Assembly (NCBI RefSeq): GCF_963676685.1
Contig: NC_092346.1
Coordinates: forward strand, 47,923,289-47,987,288
Source: Mytilus edulis
Lineage: Eukaryota; Mollusca; Bivalvia; Mytilida; Mytilidae
Direction of reading: 5' to 3'
DNA length: 64,000 nucleotides
Part shown: positions 1 to 10,254 of the stretch, piece after piece
Layout of the letters: each line of letters opens with the position of its first letter
Position numbering within the stretch: position 1 is the stretch's first letter
Position numbers and translations under genes: made by a program
The notes under the pieces: generated by a model
The model's database searches: none
What the model was told of the DNA's origin: nothing
The model's input: the letters and a program-made list of their open reading frames with translations, nothing else

Positions 1-59
1 AGAAAGCTCGACATAGGGATAGTGATCCGGCGGCGGCGTTAGCTAACTTCTTAAAAGCT

Positions 60-950
60 TTATATTTCTAAAGGTTGAACACCTGGATGCTTCATACTTT
101 GTATATGGATGCCTCATGTTACGAGGTTTCCGTCAGTCACATGTCCAATGTCCTTGACCTTTATTTTCATGGTTCAGTGACTACTTGAAAACAAAGTTAA
201 GATTTTTTGTAATGATAAATTCTCTCTTACTATAAGTAATAGGCTAACTATATTTGATATGTGCGTACCTTGCAAGGTCCTCATGGCCGTCAGACAGTTT
301 TCACTTGACCTCGACCTTATTTCATGGATCAGTGAACAAGGTTAAGTTTTGGTGGTCAAGTACATATCTCAGATACTATAAGCAATAGGTCTTGTATATT
401 CGGTGTATGGAAGGACCGTAAGGTGTACATGTCCAACTGGCAGGTGTCATCTGACCTTGACCTCATTTTCATGGTTCAGTGGTTATAGTTAAGTTTTTGA
501 GTTTTGGTCTTTTTTTCTAATACTATATGCAATAGGTCAACTATATTTGGTGTATGGAATGATTGTAAGGTGTACATGTCTAGCTGGCAGATGTCATCTG
601 ACCTTGACCTCATTTTCATGGTTCAGTGGTCAAAGTTAAGTTTTTGAGTTTTGGTCTTTTTTTCTAATACTATATGCAATAGGTCAACTATATTTGGTGT
701 ATGAAAATATTTTATGATCTTTATGTCAGTCGCTCAGGTTTTATTTGACCGTGACCTCATTTTCACGGTTCATTGGTCAGTGTTAAGTTTTTGTGTTTTG
801 GTCTGGTTCCTTAAACTATAAGCAATAGGTCATCTATCATTGTTGTATGAAAGAATTAAGATTTATATATTGAACTGGCTAGTGACATCTAACCTTGACC
901 TTATTTTCATAGTTCATTGGTCAATGTTAATTATTTAAAGTTTATCCAGT
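60..950. repeat. ~148-bp diverged tandem repeat array
   Basis: At least six diverged copies of a unit containing 'TGACCTTGACCTCATTTTC' followed by 'ATGGTTCAGTGGTCA' recur near 150, 303, 451, 599, 745 and 889, a spacing of 144-153 bp. The central copies (about 430-720) are the most alike. No open frame follows the period. It looks like a degenerate bivalve satellite or minisatellite. Confidence 0.8.
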
Positions 951-1620
951 TTATCAGTTACAAGAAGGGATAAGTCAATTATATCATGTATTGAATAATT
1001 ATAAGATATAATTCTTTTTTATATTCATTTATTTATTTTTAATCAGAAATGAATTTGAATATTGAGAAACAAGAATCTTTTTGTAACAATAATGAAAATA
1101 TGATTAAATCATACATTTGTGTCATAAGTGATATTTACTGTACACTGATTAAATGAAACATTGGAAGGTGTGGAAATGTTAAAGCAAGATCACTCATGAA
1201 TGCATGAACATTTGTCCTGTAATACAGTTCACCAGAACCATATTAATTTATTGTTTGAATGTGTACAGATTGAACAATATTTTCTTTCCACAAAGTTAAA
1301 GAATAACATTTACAGAATTGTATACATATGATCTGAGATAAGTATACTTTTTTTTAAAAAATAATCCTGATTTGATGGAAGCAAATATAACTTATATTAC
1401 TTAAGTTAACAAATTGTTAAAATTTATCTTTTTTGCAGATATATTATTTTCAATAATTATACATGTGTTCTTATTGTTTACATTAGTTTTTTTTTTGTTA
1501 AAAACATAAGATAATAATATTACTAAGTAAATGTATATAGAATGATAGATATGAGAAATATCAATTAATATTATTTTTAAGCTTAATTATATTATGTAAC
1601 AATTTCCTTTTACAATAAAA
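951..1620. other. AT-rich intergenic DNA, no gene seen
   Basis: Very AT-rich sequence with homopolymer runs. I see no open frame, RNA gene or inverted-repeat element in it. Confidence 0.6.
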
Positions 1621-1624
1621 AATT

Positions 1625-2060
1625 ATACCTCACTTTAAAAAAGTGCGGGTACACTGTTTTTCCTCTGTCTGTCAATTGGTCAGTCCATCCAGCCACCTAT
1701 CACTCTGTCCCTCCATCCGTCTGTCCATCAGTCCGTCCGTCTGTCACATGACTATTTTCATCGCATCTTTCTGAGGAACTACATTACAAGGATTTCTGAA
1801 ATTTGGTTTCAGGGTTTACATAAGTTAGTTATACCATGTTATGCGTTTTCAGATTCATCACTCAACAACTTCCTGTTTATCGAACACTTGTATCATTTTA
1901 CACATATTAGCACAGTTGAAAAGTTTCGTCACATTTTTCTCAGGAACTACAATACAAGGATTTTCTGAAATACGAATCAATGTGTGATGTGTTTTTAGAT
2001 TCATCACTCAACAACTTCCTGTTTACGAAAACGTTTTAAAGGGGGTATCATAAGTAAGCA
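1625..2060. repeat. TCCGTCCGTCTGTC-type dispersed repeat with an internal duplication
   Basis: Begins with 'AAAAAAGTGCGGGTACACTG' and a run of TCCATCC/GTCCGTCCGTCTGTC motifs typical of a bivalve dispersed repeat. It then contains two diverged copies of a ~150-bp segment that includes 'CAGATTCATCACTCAACAAC' (near 1850) and 'TAGATTCATCACTCAACAAC' (near 1996), each preceded by a 'CTCAGGAACTACAATACAAGG'-like block. Confidence 0.65.
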
Positions 2061-3022
2061 GTTGCTCACAGTTTCACTTGTTTGCTATGGGCTCAGCAAA
2101 ACAAAAGAATCTCATCCAATCACTTCTTCAAATATGTATTGCCCTTTATTGCTAGGCAGTTACTTCCTATTTGTGATAATTAATATTTGTATTAAAGGTG
2201 CACTAGCTACAAGATATATAAAAAATATAATATAAATATTTTTTTATAAATCAGTAATGAAATGCAAATAGTGAAATACTATTTTACTTTTAGCAGCCAG
2301 TTTGGTTCAATTTTGTGAAAATAATGTAAAAAAAACACTGATTATGAATTATTTACTTGCAAGTGAAGAATTCAATTTCATTCAATCCGAATTCAAGTGA
2401 CCTTCAATTTAACGTCTTTAATAGCTTGCGATAGATAACACGAGAAATGTATGTGTAAAGTTATTTAAAAGAAAAGAATGTCAACATTGAACGTGAAACA
2501 AAGGTTAATAATTTGATTGACTGATTCCATTCACAAAAATCTTTCTTTTACAGGTAAAAACAATGAAAAACATTTAAATTTTATCTATAATATGAAATTA
2601 AATAGACCTAGAAAAATTTAACAGCAGGAGTTTACTTAATCTATTTATATCTATATTTATGTTATCATTGCTTAAATGATCATCAAATGATTTTAGAGGT
2701 CAACTCGATAACTAATTAGATGGCGTCTTGACTGAAATACACACGAAACGAGCTACGTTTTTCCATGCCCGTGTCCTTTTAATTGCATATTTTAGCTTTT
2801 TAATAGTTTGAATTAATGTTTGACATTGTTTTAAATCAGATATGAGAATTTGATTAAAATCGGTGAACATGAATTTGACAGCTAGTGCACCTTTCAATAC
2901 ACATGACCATGCAAAGTTAATTACATATTACCTTTTTTATATCAAATGTCTGATAAACAAAGGTAAGTATCATATGCATGACATAGTGAGCAACTCTTTG
3001 TTGCGATTTGCACATGTCTCAT
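2061..3022. other. Intergenic DNA, nothing recognised
   Basis: AT-rich. The short open frames here resemble no family I know and lie on both strands over the same bases. Confidence 0.5.
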
Positions 3023-3025
3023 TTA

Positions 3026-3232
3026 GGGACGACATCAAATGTTCAATGAAGGATAAAAAACTTAATTCATATAGTTTTTTTCACCGACACCCCTACCCCC
3101 TCCTAACTTAATTTGGGAAAAATTGATTGACCAATATGGATATTATATAAAATCGATGTCAATAAAACAAAACTTGCAGCAAATTATTTGAATTAAGTTT
3201 TGTATCCTTCATTTATTTTTTGATGTCATCCC
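3026..3232. mobile_element. PIF/Harbinger-like MITE, copy 1
   Basis: The ends are inverted repeats: GGGACGACATCAAA at the left and TTTTGATGTCATCCC at the right, with similarity running about 40 bp inward (the AAAAAACTTAATT / AATTAAGTTTTGT blocks). The element is flanked on both sides by TTA (3023-3025 and 3233-3235). A 3-bp TTA duplication and GGG termini are the hallmark of PIF/Harbinger elements. It is about 207 bp with no coding capacity. A second copy, in inverted internal orientation, lies at 33229-33452. Confidence 0.85.
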
Positions 3233-3238
3233 TTAAGC

Positions 3239-4122
3239 CTCGGTCACACCTTACCGGATAGCTCGAACGGACGCCTAACGGATAACTTTTTTTCAATCCG
3301 TTCATGTCCGTTAGACGTCCGTTCTTATCCGTTAGACGTCCGTCCATATCCGTTGCATGTCCGTTAGAGTACGTTTTATCCTTCGACGTCAGTTCTGTCC
3401 GGTGGAAAATTTTGAGCATGTTCAAAACTTTGAACGGAAGTCCAACGTATAAAATGTCCGTTGAACGTCCGTTAGGCGTCCGTTTTGTACGGTACTCGTC
3501 CGTTTCGTTTCCGTTTTGTATCCGTTACGTGTCCGTTATACATCCGTTGGAGGTCTGAAGATAAATTCACCAACGGACTTCTACCGGACGTTTAACGGAT
3601 AAAACGGATTAAAGCCAATTGAAAATTTTGCGTCAGAAATGCCAATTATTGATATGTCAGATTTCTTAAGGTTCATGAATTCTTATTATTCATAATCAAT
3701 CTTAGAGTAAGGGCATGTCTTCACAATCAAGCAGCTCTTATTCAGACCAGACACTGCCCTTTGGCAGCATTTTGAAGAACAAACAAAACCAGTTACACAG
3801 AAACATTTTGAATATTAATGCGATTTACATGTATTATTATTTTCCGTATATCCTGTTCAACCGTTTTATCCGGTACGCTTCCGTTAGGTGTCCGTTTTAT
3901 GCGGTACTCGTCCGTTGGATGTACGTTCGACATCCGTTCTGTCCGGTACGTTTCCGTTTCTCGTACGTTGCATATCCGGTGTGTGTCCGTTATGCATTCG
4001 TTACACGTCCGTTTTATTCGGTTAGTACATCAACGGACTCTCAATGACAATTTTGTCAACGGACAACTTTTATTTTCATCCGTTAGGCGTCCGTTCGTGC
4101 TATCCGGTAAGGTGTGACCGAG
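3239..4122. mobile_element. 884-bp terminal-inverted-repeat element packed with CCGTT motifs
   Basis: The left end CTCGGTCACACCTTACCGG (3239-3257) is the exact reverse complement of the right end (4104-4122). The arms stay similar for more than 40 bp, through 'GAACGGACGCCTAACGGAT' and its complement. The interior holds about two dozen copies of CCGTT in contexts such as TCCGTTAGGCG and ACGTCCGTT, and the RC motif AACGG near the left end and centre. The open frames are only translations of this repeat (V-R-R-P-type strings). No clear target duplication is visible. It starts 6 bp after the Harbinger-like MITE and ends just before the Helitron zinc-finger region. Confidence 0.8.
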
Positions 4123-4147
4123 TCTTTACACATTGTGCTTTACAGAT

Positions 4148-4520
4148 ATGTATATATGCAATTAATGCAGCAAATCTTACAAGACTAGAAAAGGTCTTCA
4201 AAACCATGCATGTAATATATGCCAACTATGTAGGAAAACCTTCCCATCAGCACAAAAATTGAAAAGACATAATGGAATTTTGGATACTCAATGCTCTTCA
4301 ACTTTGTACTTGTTTGGCTTTATGAATATTTTGATATGAGCGTCACTGATGAGTCTTATGTAGACGAAACGCGCGTCTGGCGTACTAAATTATAATCCTG
4401 GTACCTTTGATAACTATATGCAAACAACAGATATTAAACAAGGAGATGCTGAAATGCCAACTTTGTAAAAAGGAATATTCTACAGAGAACAGACTAAGAT
4501 CTCATAAATGCTCATATTGC
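4148..4520 (+). pseudogene. Helitron N-terminal C2H2-like zinc fingers (broken)
   Basis: Three consecutive finger-like units can be read. Unit 1 (4157-4213) has a Cys pair separated by two codons, one of which is a TAA stop, followed by KSYKTRKGLQNHAC. Unit 2 (4220-4270) reads CQLCRKTFPSAQKLKRH and loses its second ligand pair where a SINE has entered. Unit 3 (4454-4511) reads CQLCKKEYSTENRLRSHKC after the SINE. Units 2 and 3 share the CQLC-K-x-[FY] start, which supports a tandem finger array. Nucleic-acid binding is the expected role. It is non-functional here because of the stop and the insertion. Confidence 0.65.
4290..4425 (+). mobile_element. SINE-like repeat inserted in the zinc-finger region
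   Basis: Contains 'GAGCGTCACTGATGAGTC' followed by 'GTAGACGAAACGCGCGTCTGG' and 'ATCCTGGTACCTTTGATAAC', which I recognise as a very common Mytilus dispersed repeat. A degraded relative occurs at about 52845-52920 (GTGACACTGCTGAGTC, then TAGACGAAATCTCTGGC). It separates two zinc-finger units of the Helitron, so it arrived after the Helitron. The ends are approximate. Confidence 0.65.
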
Positions 4521-5079
4521 CAAATGTGTTCAATTCTTTTCTTAACATACCAAAAGTGTTCCAATGACACATGAAGTAAAGCATAACACTCCGAAGTCAG
4601 ATGAAGTAAAGAATAATACTCAGAAGACAGATGAAGTAAAGAATAATACTCAGAAGACAGATTAAATAAAGAATAATACTCAGAAGACAGATTAAGTAAC
4701 ATTGGAAAGAAAGATAAAAGAGAATACTACAACTGCATCAAACAGCATACAAACAAATATAAAAGGTGTGTTTCTCAAATTATAAACAACACCAAGCAGT
4801 TAGAATCAAAACCTTTCACAGGAAAAACACACATGATAATTTGAAAACAAACTTATGGAAAAGAAAAGAAAACCAAAAATGTATACCATAATTCAGCTTA
4901 ACACATACAAACAACATAAGTAGCATGGGTTCAAATCAAGATCATGAAATCTTCCAATTTAAACCTATAAACTTGACATTGCAAATGAAACTTTGCACAA
5001 ATTTAGGGTTTAGGTTTGAGTAATCATCATATCCATTGTATGATTTAACTGCGCCAAACATAATTGGAAATTTTAAAGA
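4521..5079 (+). other. Degenerate part of the Helitron between fingers and OTU domain
   Basis: Contains a short 33-bp tandem repeat of 'AGAAGACAGATGAAGTAAAG'-type units (about 4570-4700, four copies) and AT-rich sequence. No convincing domain can be read. It is presumably decayed Helitron linker coding sequence. Confidence 0.4.
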
Positions 5080-5601
5080 CTTACAGAAAATTATAGGTGT
5101 TGGAAACTGCTTTACAGAGCCATTTCTTATGCTATTACAGGAACTGAGACAAATCACATCAAAATAAGATCTGCAATAGTTAATCATATCCATCAGTTAG
5201 GGACAAATCTTCATTCCCTTCTACAATATGGTCAAACATGTTTTTCTCATGTACTGCAAAATCAAATAAATATTCCAGGAAGTTGGGCAACAGAAGTTGT
5301 GATTTTTGTAGCATCTAATTTATTAAGAACTAATATTTTCACCTATGTCAACACTGGCAATAACTCATATAAGTGGAACAAATTTGATGCAAACTACCTA
5401 AATCAAAATATTATAACAGATGAAATTGGTATTTATCTAAACCATACAAATGGTAATCATTATGATATTGTTTTGTCAACTTCAACTGTACATAAAACAT
5501 TGGCCTGTGGACTTTTTGATGAAAAAAGGGAACAAAGACAACCAAAATACCGAGAATCTGAAAAATTTAGAGAAAAGAAAATAAGGAAAAAGAGTATGTG
5601 A
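5080..5601 (+). pseudogene. Helitron OTU-like cysteine protease domain (frameshifted)
   Basis: The frame at about 5086-5115 reads IIGVGNCF, matching the OTU nucleophile motif D-G-N-C except that Asp is replaced by Val. A one-base frameshift follows immediately. The next frame continues with RAISYAITGTE and GSWATEVVIF-ASNLL. The last segment (5299-5486) carries YLNH-NGNHYDIV, the usual OTU catalytic-His block. OTU domains are known companions of animal and plant Helitron/Helentron proteins, where a deubiquitinase or self-processing role has been suggested. The Asp loss, frameshift and lack of a start make this copy inactive. An unrelated papain-like fold is possible but less likely given both blocks and their spacing. 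Confidence 0.7.
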
Positions 5602-5699
5602 GAAAATTCATGCAAATTAGACGATCCAATACAGATTATGCAGAAAAAGAAAGAATAAGTCATCAAAATCGAAGACTAGATAGTAAATGTAAACATTTT

Positions 5700-6420
5700 G
5701 AAGTAGACTACAACAACAAAAAGAAGGACAGATCCAGAGTTTGTTGCATTTGAGAAGGAGCACAACAAAAAGAGAAGGTCAAATCCAGAGTTTGTTGCAT
5801 TTGAGAAGGAGCACAACAAAAAGAGAAGGTCAAATCCAGAGTTTGTTGCATTTGAGAAGGAGCACAACAAAAAGAGAAGGACAGATCCAGAGTTTGTTGC
5901 ATTTGAGAAGGAGCACAACAAAAAGAGAAGGTCAAATCCAGAGTTTGTTGCATTTGAGAAGGAGCACAACAAAAAGAGAAGGACAGATCCAGAGTTTGTT
6001 GCATTTGAGAAGGAGCACAACAAAAAGAGAAGGTCAAATCCAGAGTTTGTTGCATTTGAGAAGGAGCACAACAAAAAGAGAAGGTCAAATCCAGAGTTTG
6101 TTGCATTTGAGAAGGAGCACAACAAAAAGAGAAGGACAAATCCAGAGTTTGTTGCAAAGCAGTAAGAGCACAACAAAAAGAGAAGGTCAAATCCAGAGTT
6201 TGTTGCATTCGAGAAATAGCACAACAAAAAGAGAAGGTCAAATCCAGAATTTGTTGCATTTGAGAATGGGCACAACTAAAAGAGAACGTTTGATGCAGAG
6301 TTTGTTGAGTTTGAAAAAAAACATAATAAAAGTAGAAGAACTGATCCAATTTTTTTTTGAAATTTGAAAAAAGATTACAATAATAAAAGAAGTGACCCAA
6401 CCTTTAAAGCCTTTGAGCAT
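5700..6420 (+). repeat. 51-bp (17-residue) coding tandem repeat in the Helitron protein
   Basis: Twelve clear and about two degenerate units with a 51-bp period (CCAGAGTTTGTTGC at 5734, 5785, 5836 and so on to 6193, then variants at 6244 and 6295). In the Helitron frame each unit reads FEKEHNKKRRSNPEFVA, with SN alternating with TD. The unit is strongly basic and predicted helical. Because 51 is divisible by 3, all frames stay open, so long open frames on the other frame and the minus strand here are artefacts. Two late units carry in-frame stops (AAG CAG TAA near 6160 and GAA ATAG near 6215). Helitron proteins with similar KR-rich repeats before the Rep domain are known; the copy number here is unusually high. 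Confidence 0.85.
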
Positions 6421-7460
6421 GACATTGATAGGAACCGCAATAGTAGTATTAACAAAGCTTTAGATTCACATCAATTGATTGATACATTTCAAAATGAGGT
6501 TTCAACAGCTTGCATTTACAGATGTACATCTTGTGACCAGCTGTGGTTTAAGGAATCTGTTGAACCAGTTGAAAAACTACAAAATGTGGTAGAACCCTTA
6601 TTTTCACAGTGTGTTCGAAAGAAAAATAGTATTGATGAATTCGAGTATGTCTGTCGCCAACATGTTTAAAATCTTTGAAGAAGGGTGAACATCCCAGTAG
6701 AGGTCAGTTTGGTATTCAAGGATATGTAGTCAATGTTCCAGCTGATAATATGTCAACTGTTAATATACTCCCAAGAAGACTGCTAAAATTGAAAAGAAGA
6801 TTGAGATACAAATCACATGTAATGTTTCAGAATATAAGACCACAAAAATGTATAGATGCAACAAAATATCTTCTGACTAAGCCTTTATTTAAGCAGTACG
6901 TCACATATGGACTTGATGAGATATGGCTTACTGAACATATGAAAAGTTTAGAAAACACAGATTGGGATATATTTATTGAAAAAAATCCAGAAACAAATAA
7001 TCCTCATCCAGTTAAATCACCTGAAATAAAAAAAAAACCCAAACAGAATGAAACAAATGCTGAAATTAAACAACAGACAGACATGACAGAAGAAGATGAC
7101 CTATGGAGTGAATATGATGATGATGATTTTTTGAATAAAGATGATATGGAAAAACAGCAGGAATGTGATGGGGTCTATGACACAATGTTAGATAGTCAGA
7201 GAAATATACTGTCATTTGCACCAAGTGAAGGTAACTTACCAGTTAGCCCTTTTGGAGATGCTATTGAAGAATTATCATTTCCCGGTTTATTTTGTGGTGA
7301 AAAAAGTCCATCAAACAAAGAACGTTCAGTGTTGGTGAAATATAGTCTGAACTACGTCAAAATGATCGAAAAGCAGCACAAAATATTACTAATATCTTTT
7401 TCAAAGCCAAAACAATTCAAATGAAACAAATTCAAGATAATGTTTGGTTGTCATAATGAC
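6364..7460 (+). pseudogene. Helitron protein, region between basic repeat and Rep domain
   Basis: The first part (6364-6669) continues the last degenerate repeat unit, then contains CTSCDQLWF, a Cys-pair motif common upstream of Rep in animal Helitron proteins. The second part (6675-7424) includes GQFGIQGYVVNVPAD, a poly-Asp acidic stretch near residue 155, and VSPFGDAIEELSFPGLFCGE. A frameshift near 7375 moves the frame; the correct one continues KAAQNITNIFFKAK and MKQIQDNVWLS to the hAT insertion at 7471. This block precedes the Rep nuclease in known elements. Its biochemical role is unknown to me. Confidence 0.7.
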
Positions 7461-7470
7461 GAGTAAAAAC

Positions 7471-8435
7471 TAGTGTTGTCAACGGTTAACCGGTTAATCG
7501 GTCGAACGACCGAATACCGAAAACCAAAAACGTTAACCGGTTAACCGGACTTTTTTCATTTTTGACAGATTTGATATAAATTTGTATTGAAATCATTAAA
7601 TAGTTAGGTTTTAATTAAAAATTGTCGTCTTGGTAATTAATTTGACAGATCAATTGTCCAGTAAATTGGTTGCTATTGTTAACCCTATACACATAAAATT
7701 AATAAGAACTTGTCTCTCAGCTCGGGCAGGATCTTAAAGAAACATAATTAGTATACATGTTTTTTTAACAGTAACTTTAAATCAGTAAGCGATTAAATTT
7801 ACGATTTACTCCATTATTTCGTTTCTGATCTAATATTGTGTAAACCTTCACCTAAATGTACAACCTCCGTCGCGCAAGGCTTAGTCTTACTTTAAACGAA
7901 ATGCTAACAAAAAATTGTGAAATGCAAACCAATGTGAATGTACTCAATGTATACGTGATAGTACGAGTAACATGCAAACAAAGTAAAGAAACGGTGACCT
8001 ATAGTTGTGAATTTCTGTGTCATTTTATTCTCTTATGGAGAATTGTCTCATTTGAAATCATCTTCTTTTTTATAATTAATCTTTTAAATTGAAATACTCC
8101 ACATCATTTTCGGAGTCAACAAGTGATTTTTCAATCTGAAGTTGGTACAAACGCTATAGTTGATATGGTGTAGTTGATTATTTAAAGTCAAACTTCGCCA
8201 GGAATCCTCACAGACAAGCCTTATAACAAAGAGAACAAACTTCAATTCTAAAAGCGTAAATTTATGACTTGGATGAAAGGTTGTCAAATTGACACTCATA
8301 CCACATGTTATATCTATGTGTGGTACTATTGATAAGGCTTTCAAGCACCAACTCAAACTACCAGTTAACCGGTTAATCGGTCGATCGATTATCCGAGTAA
8401 CCGGTTAGGCAAAAGTGTACGATTTGACAACACTA
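7471..8435. mobile_element. Non-autonomous hAT-like transposon with perfect 8-bp target duplication
   Basis: The left terminus TAGTGTTGTCAA (7471-7482) is the exact complement of the right terminus TTGACAACACTA (8424-8435). The 8 bp GTAAAAAC stand directly on both sides (7463-7470 and 8436-8443). An 8-bp duplication and TAGTG/CACTA ends fit the hAT superfamily. Subterminal copies of GTTAACCGGTTAATCGGTCG occur at both ends and could be transposase-binding repeats. No transposase is encoded. It splits the Helitron frame between VWLS and KTKGKKITEKDL, and the duplicated bases are part of that codon series. Size 965 bp. Confidence 0.93.
7990..8088 (-). mobile_element. SINE fragment nested in the hAT-like element
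   Basis: On the minus strand it reads as a diverged copy of the 'AAGAAGATG...GAGACAATTCTCCATAAGAG' family (compare 49737-49880 on the plus strand), down to 'AACTATAGGTCACC'. It lies wholly inside the hAT-like element, which itself lies inside the Helitron. Confidence 0.65.
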
Positions 8436-9518
8436 GTAAAAACAAAAGGAAAGAAAATTACAGAAAAAGATTTAAAAGACCAAAGCAATGTTGATACTTT
8501 GGTAAAGTTAGATGATGGTTACAGATTATTTAGAACACTACGAGGATCACCACCATACTGGGAATCTGCCAAAAAAGATTTATTTGCAATGGTTAGACAA
8601 TAAGGTTTACAAACTTGGTTAATATCAGCAGAAACAAGATGGAAACCACTGTTTAAGTCACTTGGAAAAATAATTGATGGAGTGCAGTATTCTGATGAAG
8701 ATATAAATATTATGACCTGGCAAACTAAATGCAGATTGGTACGATCTGATCCAGTCACCACTGCTCGCTACTTTGATTACAAAGTACAGAAATTTTTCCA
8801 TTCATTTTTGAACTCATCTGTAATGCCTCTTGGGAAAGTTAAAGATTTTTTTTATCGAATAGAATTCCATCAAAGAGGTTCACCGCATGTTCACAAACCT
8901 GCCGTTTTAATTTTCCACTACCGCCTATGAAAAGACTATCATTCTAGATAAACTGCCATCAAATATGACTCCTAAGGAAGTGAAGATGCATACAAATAAC
9001 TATGAACTTATTCAAAAACATTTAGCACAACAAATGTCCTTAGATTGTACTAATGAAGAATTTTTTGCAAGACATCAAAATGACCGAAGATGACTATATT
9101 CTTGCCATTAGATCATCTTTAAAAGAAACAAAGACTCTTTTTAAAGAGAGATCCATAATGCATTCGCGTCAATGGGTACAATGATACTGTGTTGCAAGCA
9201 AGGATGGCTTATATGGACATACAATTTGTTACCAATGCATTTGCATGCTTAATGTATATTGTTAACTATGTCAGTAAAGGACAGAGAGGGATGAGTAACC
9301 TTTTAAGAAGAGCATGCGAGGAAGCTCACAAGCAAAATAGGTCTATGAACAATCAAGTACAAACTATGGGTAACAAATGTTTAAAACATGTCGAAATATC
9401 TGCACAGGAAGCTGTTTACATAGTTTTACAAATGAAACTGAAAAATTCAAGCTGTGGACGTATTTTCATAAATACATCTCCCCCAGATGAACGTCCATTT
9501 ATTATAAAACCAAAATGA
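8436..9518 (+). pseudogene. Helitron Rep (HUH/Y2) nuclease domain, fragmented
   Basis: After the hAT element the frame resumes KTKGKKITEKDL and TLRGSPPYWESAKKDLFAMV, the Helitron-like N-terminal motif, and hits a TAA at 8600. The next frame gives LISAETRWKPLFKSLGKII, then KVKDFFYRIEFHQRGSPHVH (about 8850-8892), the two-His metal site of the HUH nuclease. A third frame (8950-9090) is linker. At 9189-9518 DIQFVTNAFACLMYIVNYVSK carries the two tyrosines (Y-x3-Y-x2-K) that attack DNA in rolling-circle transposition, followed by VEISAQEAVYIVLQ and the INTSP-DER block. At least three stops or shifts make it inactive. Confidence 0.9.
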
Positions 9519-10230
9519 GGAGTTACAGAAGTTACCAGATAACAGCACGAATGTTCAATGTAACAATGTTATAAAACTATATTCACAGAGACCCAAGAGG
9601 GTAGATACTATATGTTTGGCAGATTTTGCAGCATGGTATGACCTTAGGTCAGAAAAGAAAGGAAAAATAAATAAATTGGAAAATGAAGAAGAGATAGAGG
9701 AAACTGACATTGAAGATAATTTGGAAGATGAGAACTTAAGTCAAGATGAAATTGACTCTGAAAATGATCCTAAAACTTTAAAATATAGGAATGGAGTAAT
9801 TTTAAAACACAGAAAGAAGAAAAGAGTCATCAGATATGTAAGATATTCAATAACAAAAGACCCTGAAAATTTCCATAGAGAAAAACTTCTTCTTTTTCAT
9901 CCTTGGAGAAAGGAAGAAAGGATTATATATCCCTGTGACACATATGCAGATAAATACAACAGTGTTAAAGAAGGTACTGACTGCAATGCAACTCAATACG
10001 AACATCATGCTGAAGAAATTGAAAAAGCTGAACAGCTTATTGAAAATGAGTTAGAGGAAGAAGCATTTGCCCCTTTAACACAGCATATAGAACTCAAGGA
10101 TGAAGATGAAAAAGAATCTGAAGACCTTCATAGATGGGTGAATACATCTTCACACAATATGATATTGCCAATGATTTGGATTTTGATTTGTACAGGAACA
10201 GATATAGAAGAAGAAAAATTAAAAAACTGA
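9519..10230 (+). pseudogene. Helitron protein, linker between Rep and helicase
   Basis: The open stretch 9616-10230 reads LADFAAWYDLRSEKKG, a very acidic segment (EEEIEETDIEDN-like), then RKKKRVIRYVRYSI and FHREKLLLFHPWRKEE, motifs found between the Rep and PIF1 domains in animal Helitron proteins. The frame is open for 204 codons and joins upstream through 9520-9615 (SQRPKRVDTICLADF) after one stop at 9516. There is no independent start, so it is one segment of the same broken gene. Confidence 0.75.
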
Positions 10231-10254
10231 TTTACTGATACAGAATTTAGAAAT

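Noticed and set aside
3304..4262. Several open frames rich in V-R-R-P and Y-P-V strings
   Set aside because: They are translations of CCGTT repeats within a TIR element.
5676..6420. Long open frames of 199-230 codons on the minus strand and 208 codons in another plus frame
   Set aside because: They are products of the 51-bp period, which keeps every frame open. The genuine frame is the Helitron one (FEKEHNKKRR...).
8681..8930. Complete Rep domain in one open frame
   Set aside because: The frame covers only part of the domain. The upstream half ends in a stop at 8600 and the tyrosine part lies in a different frame at 9189.
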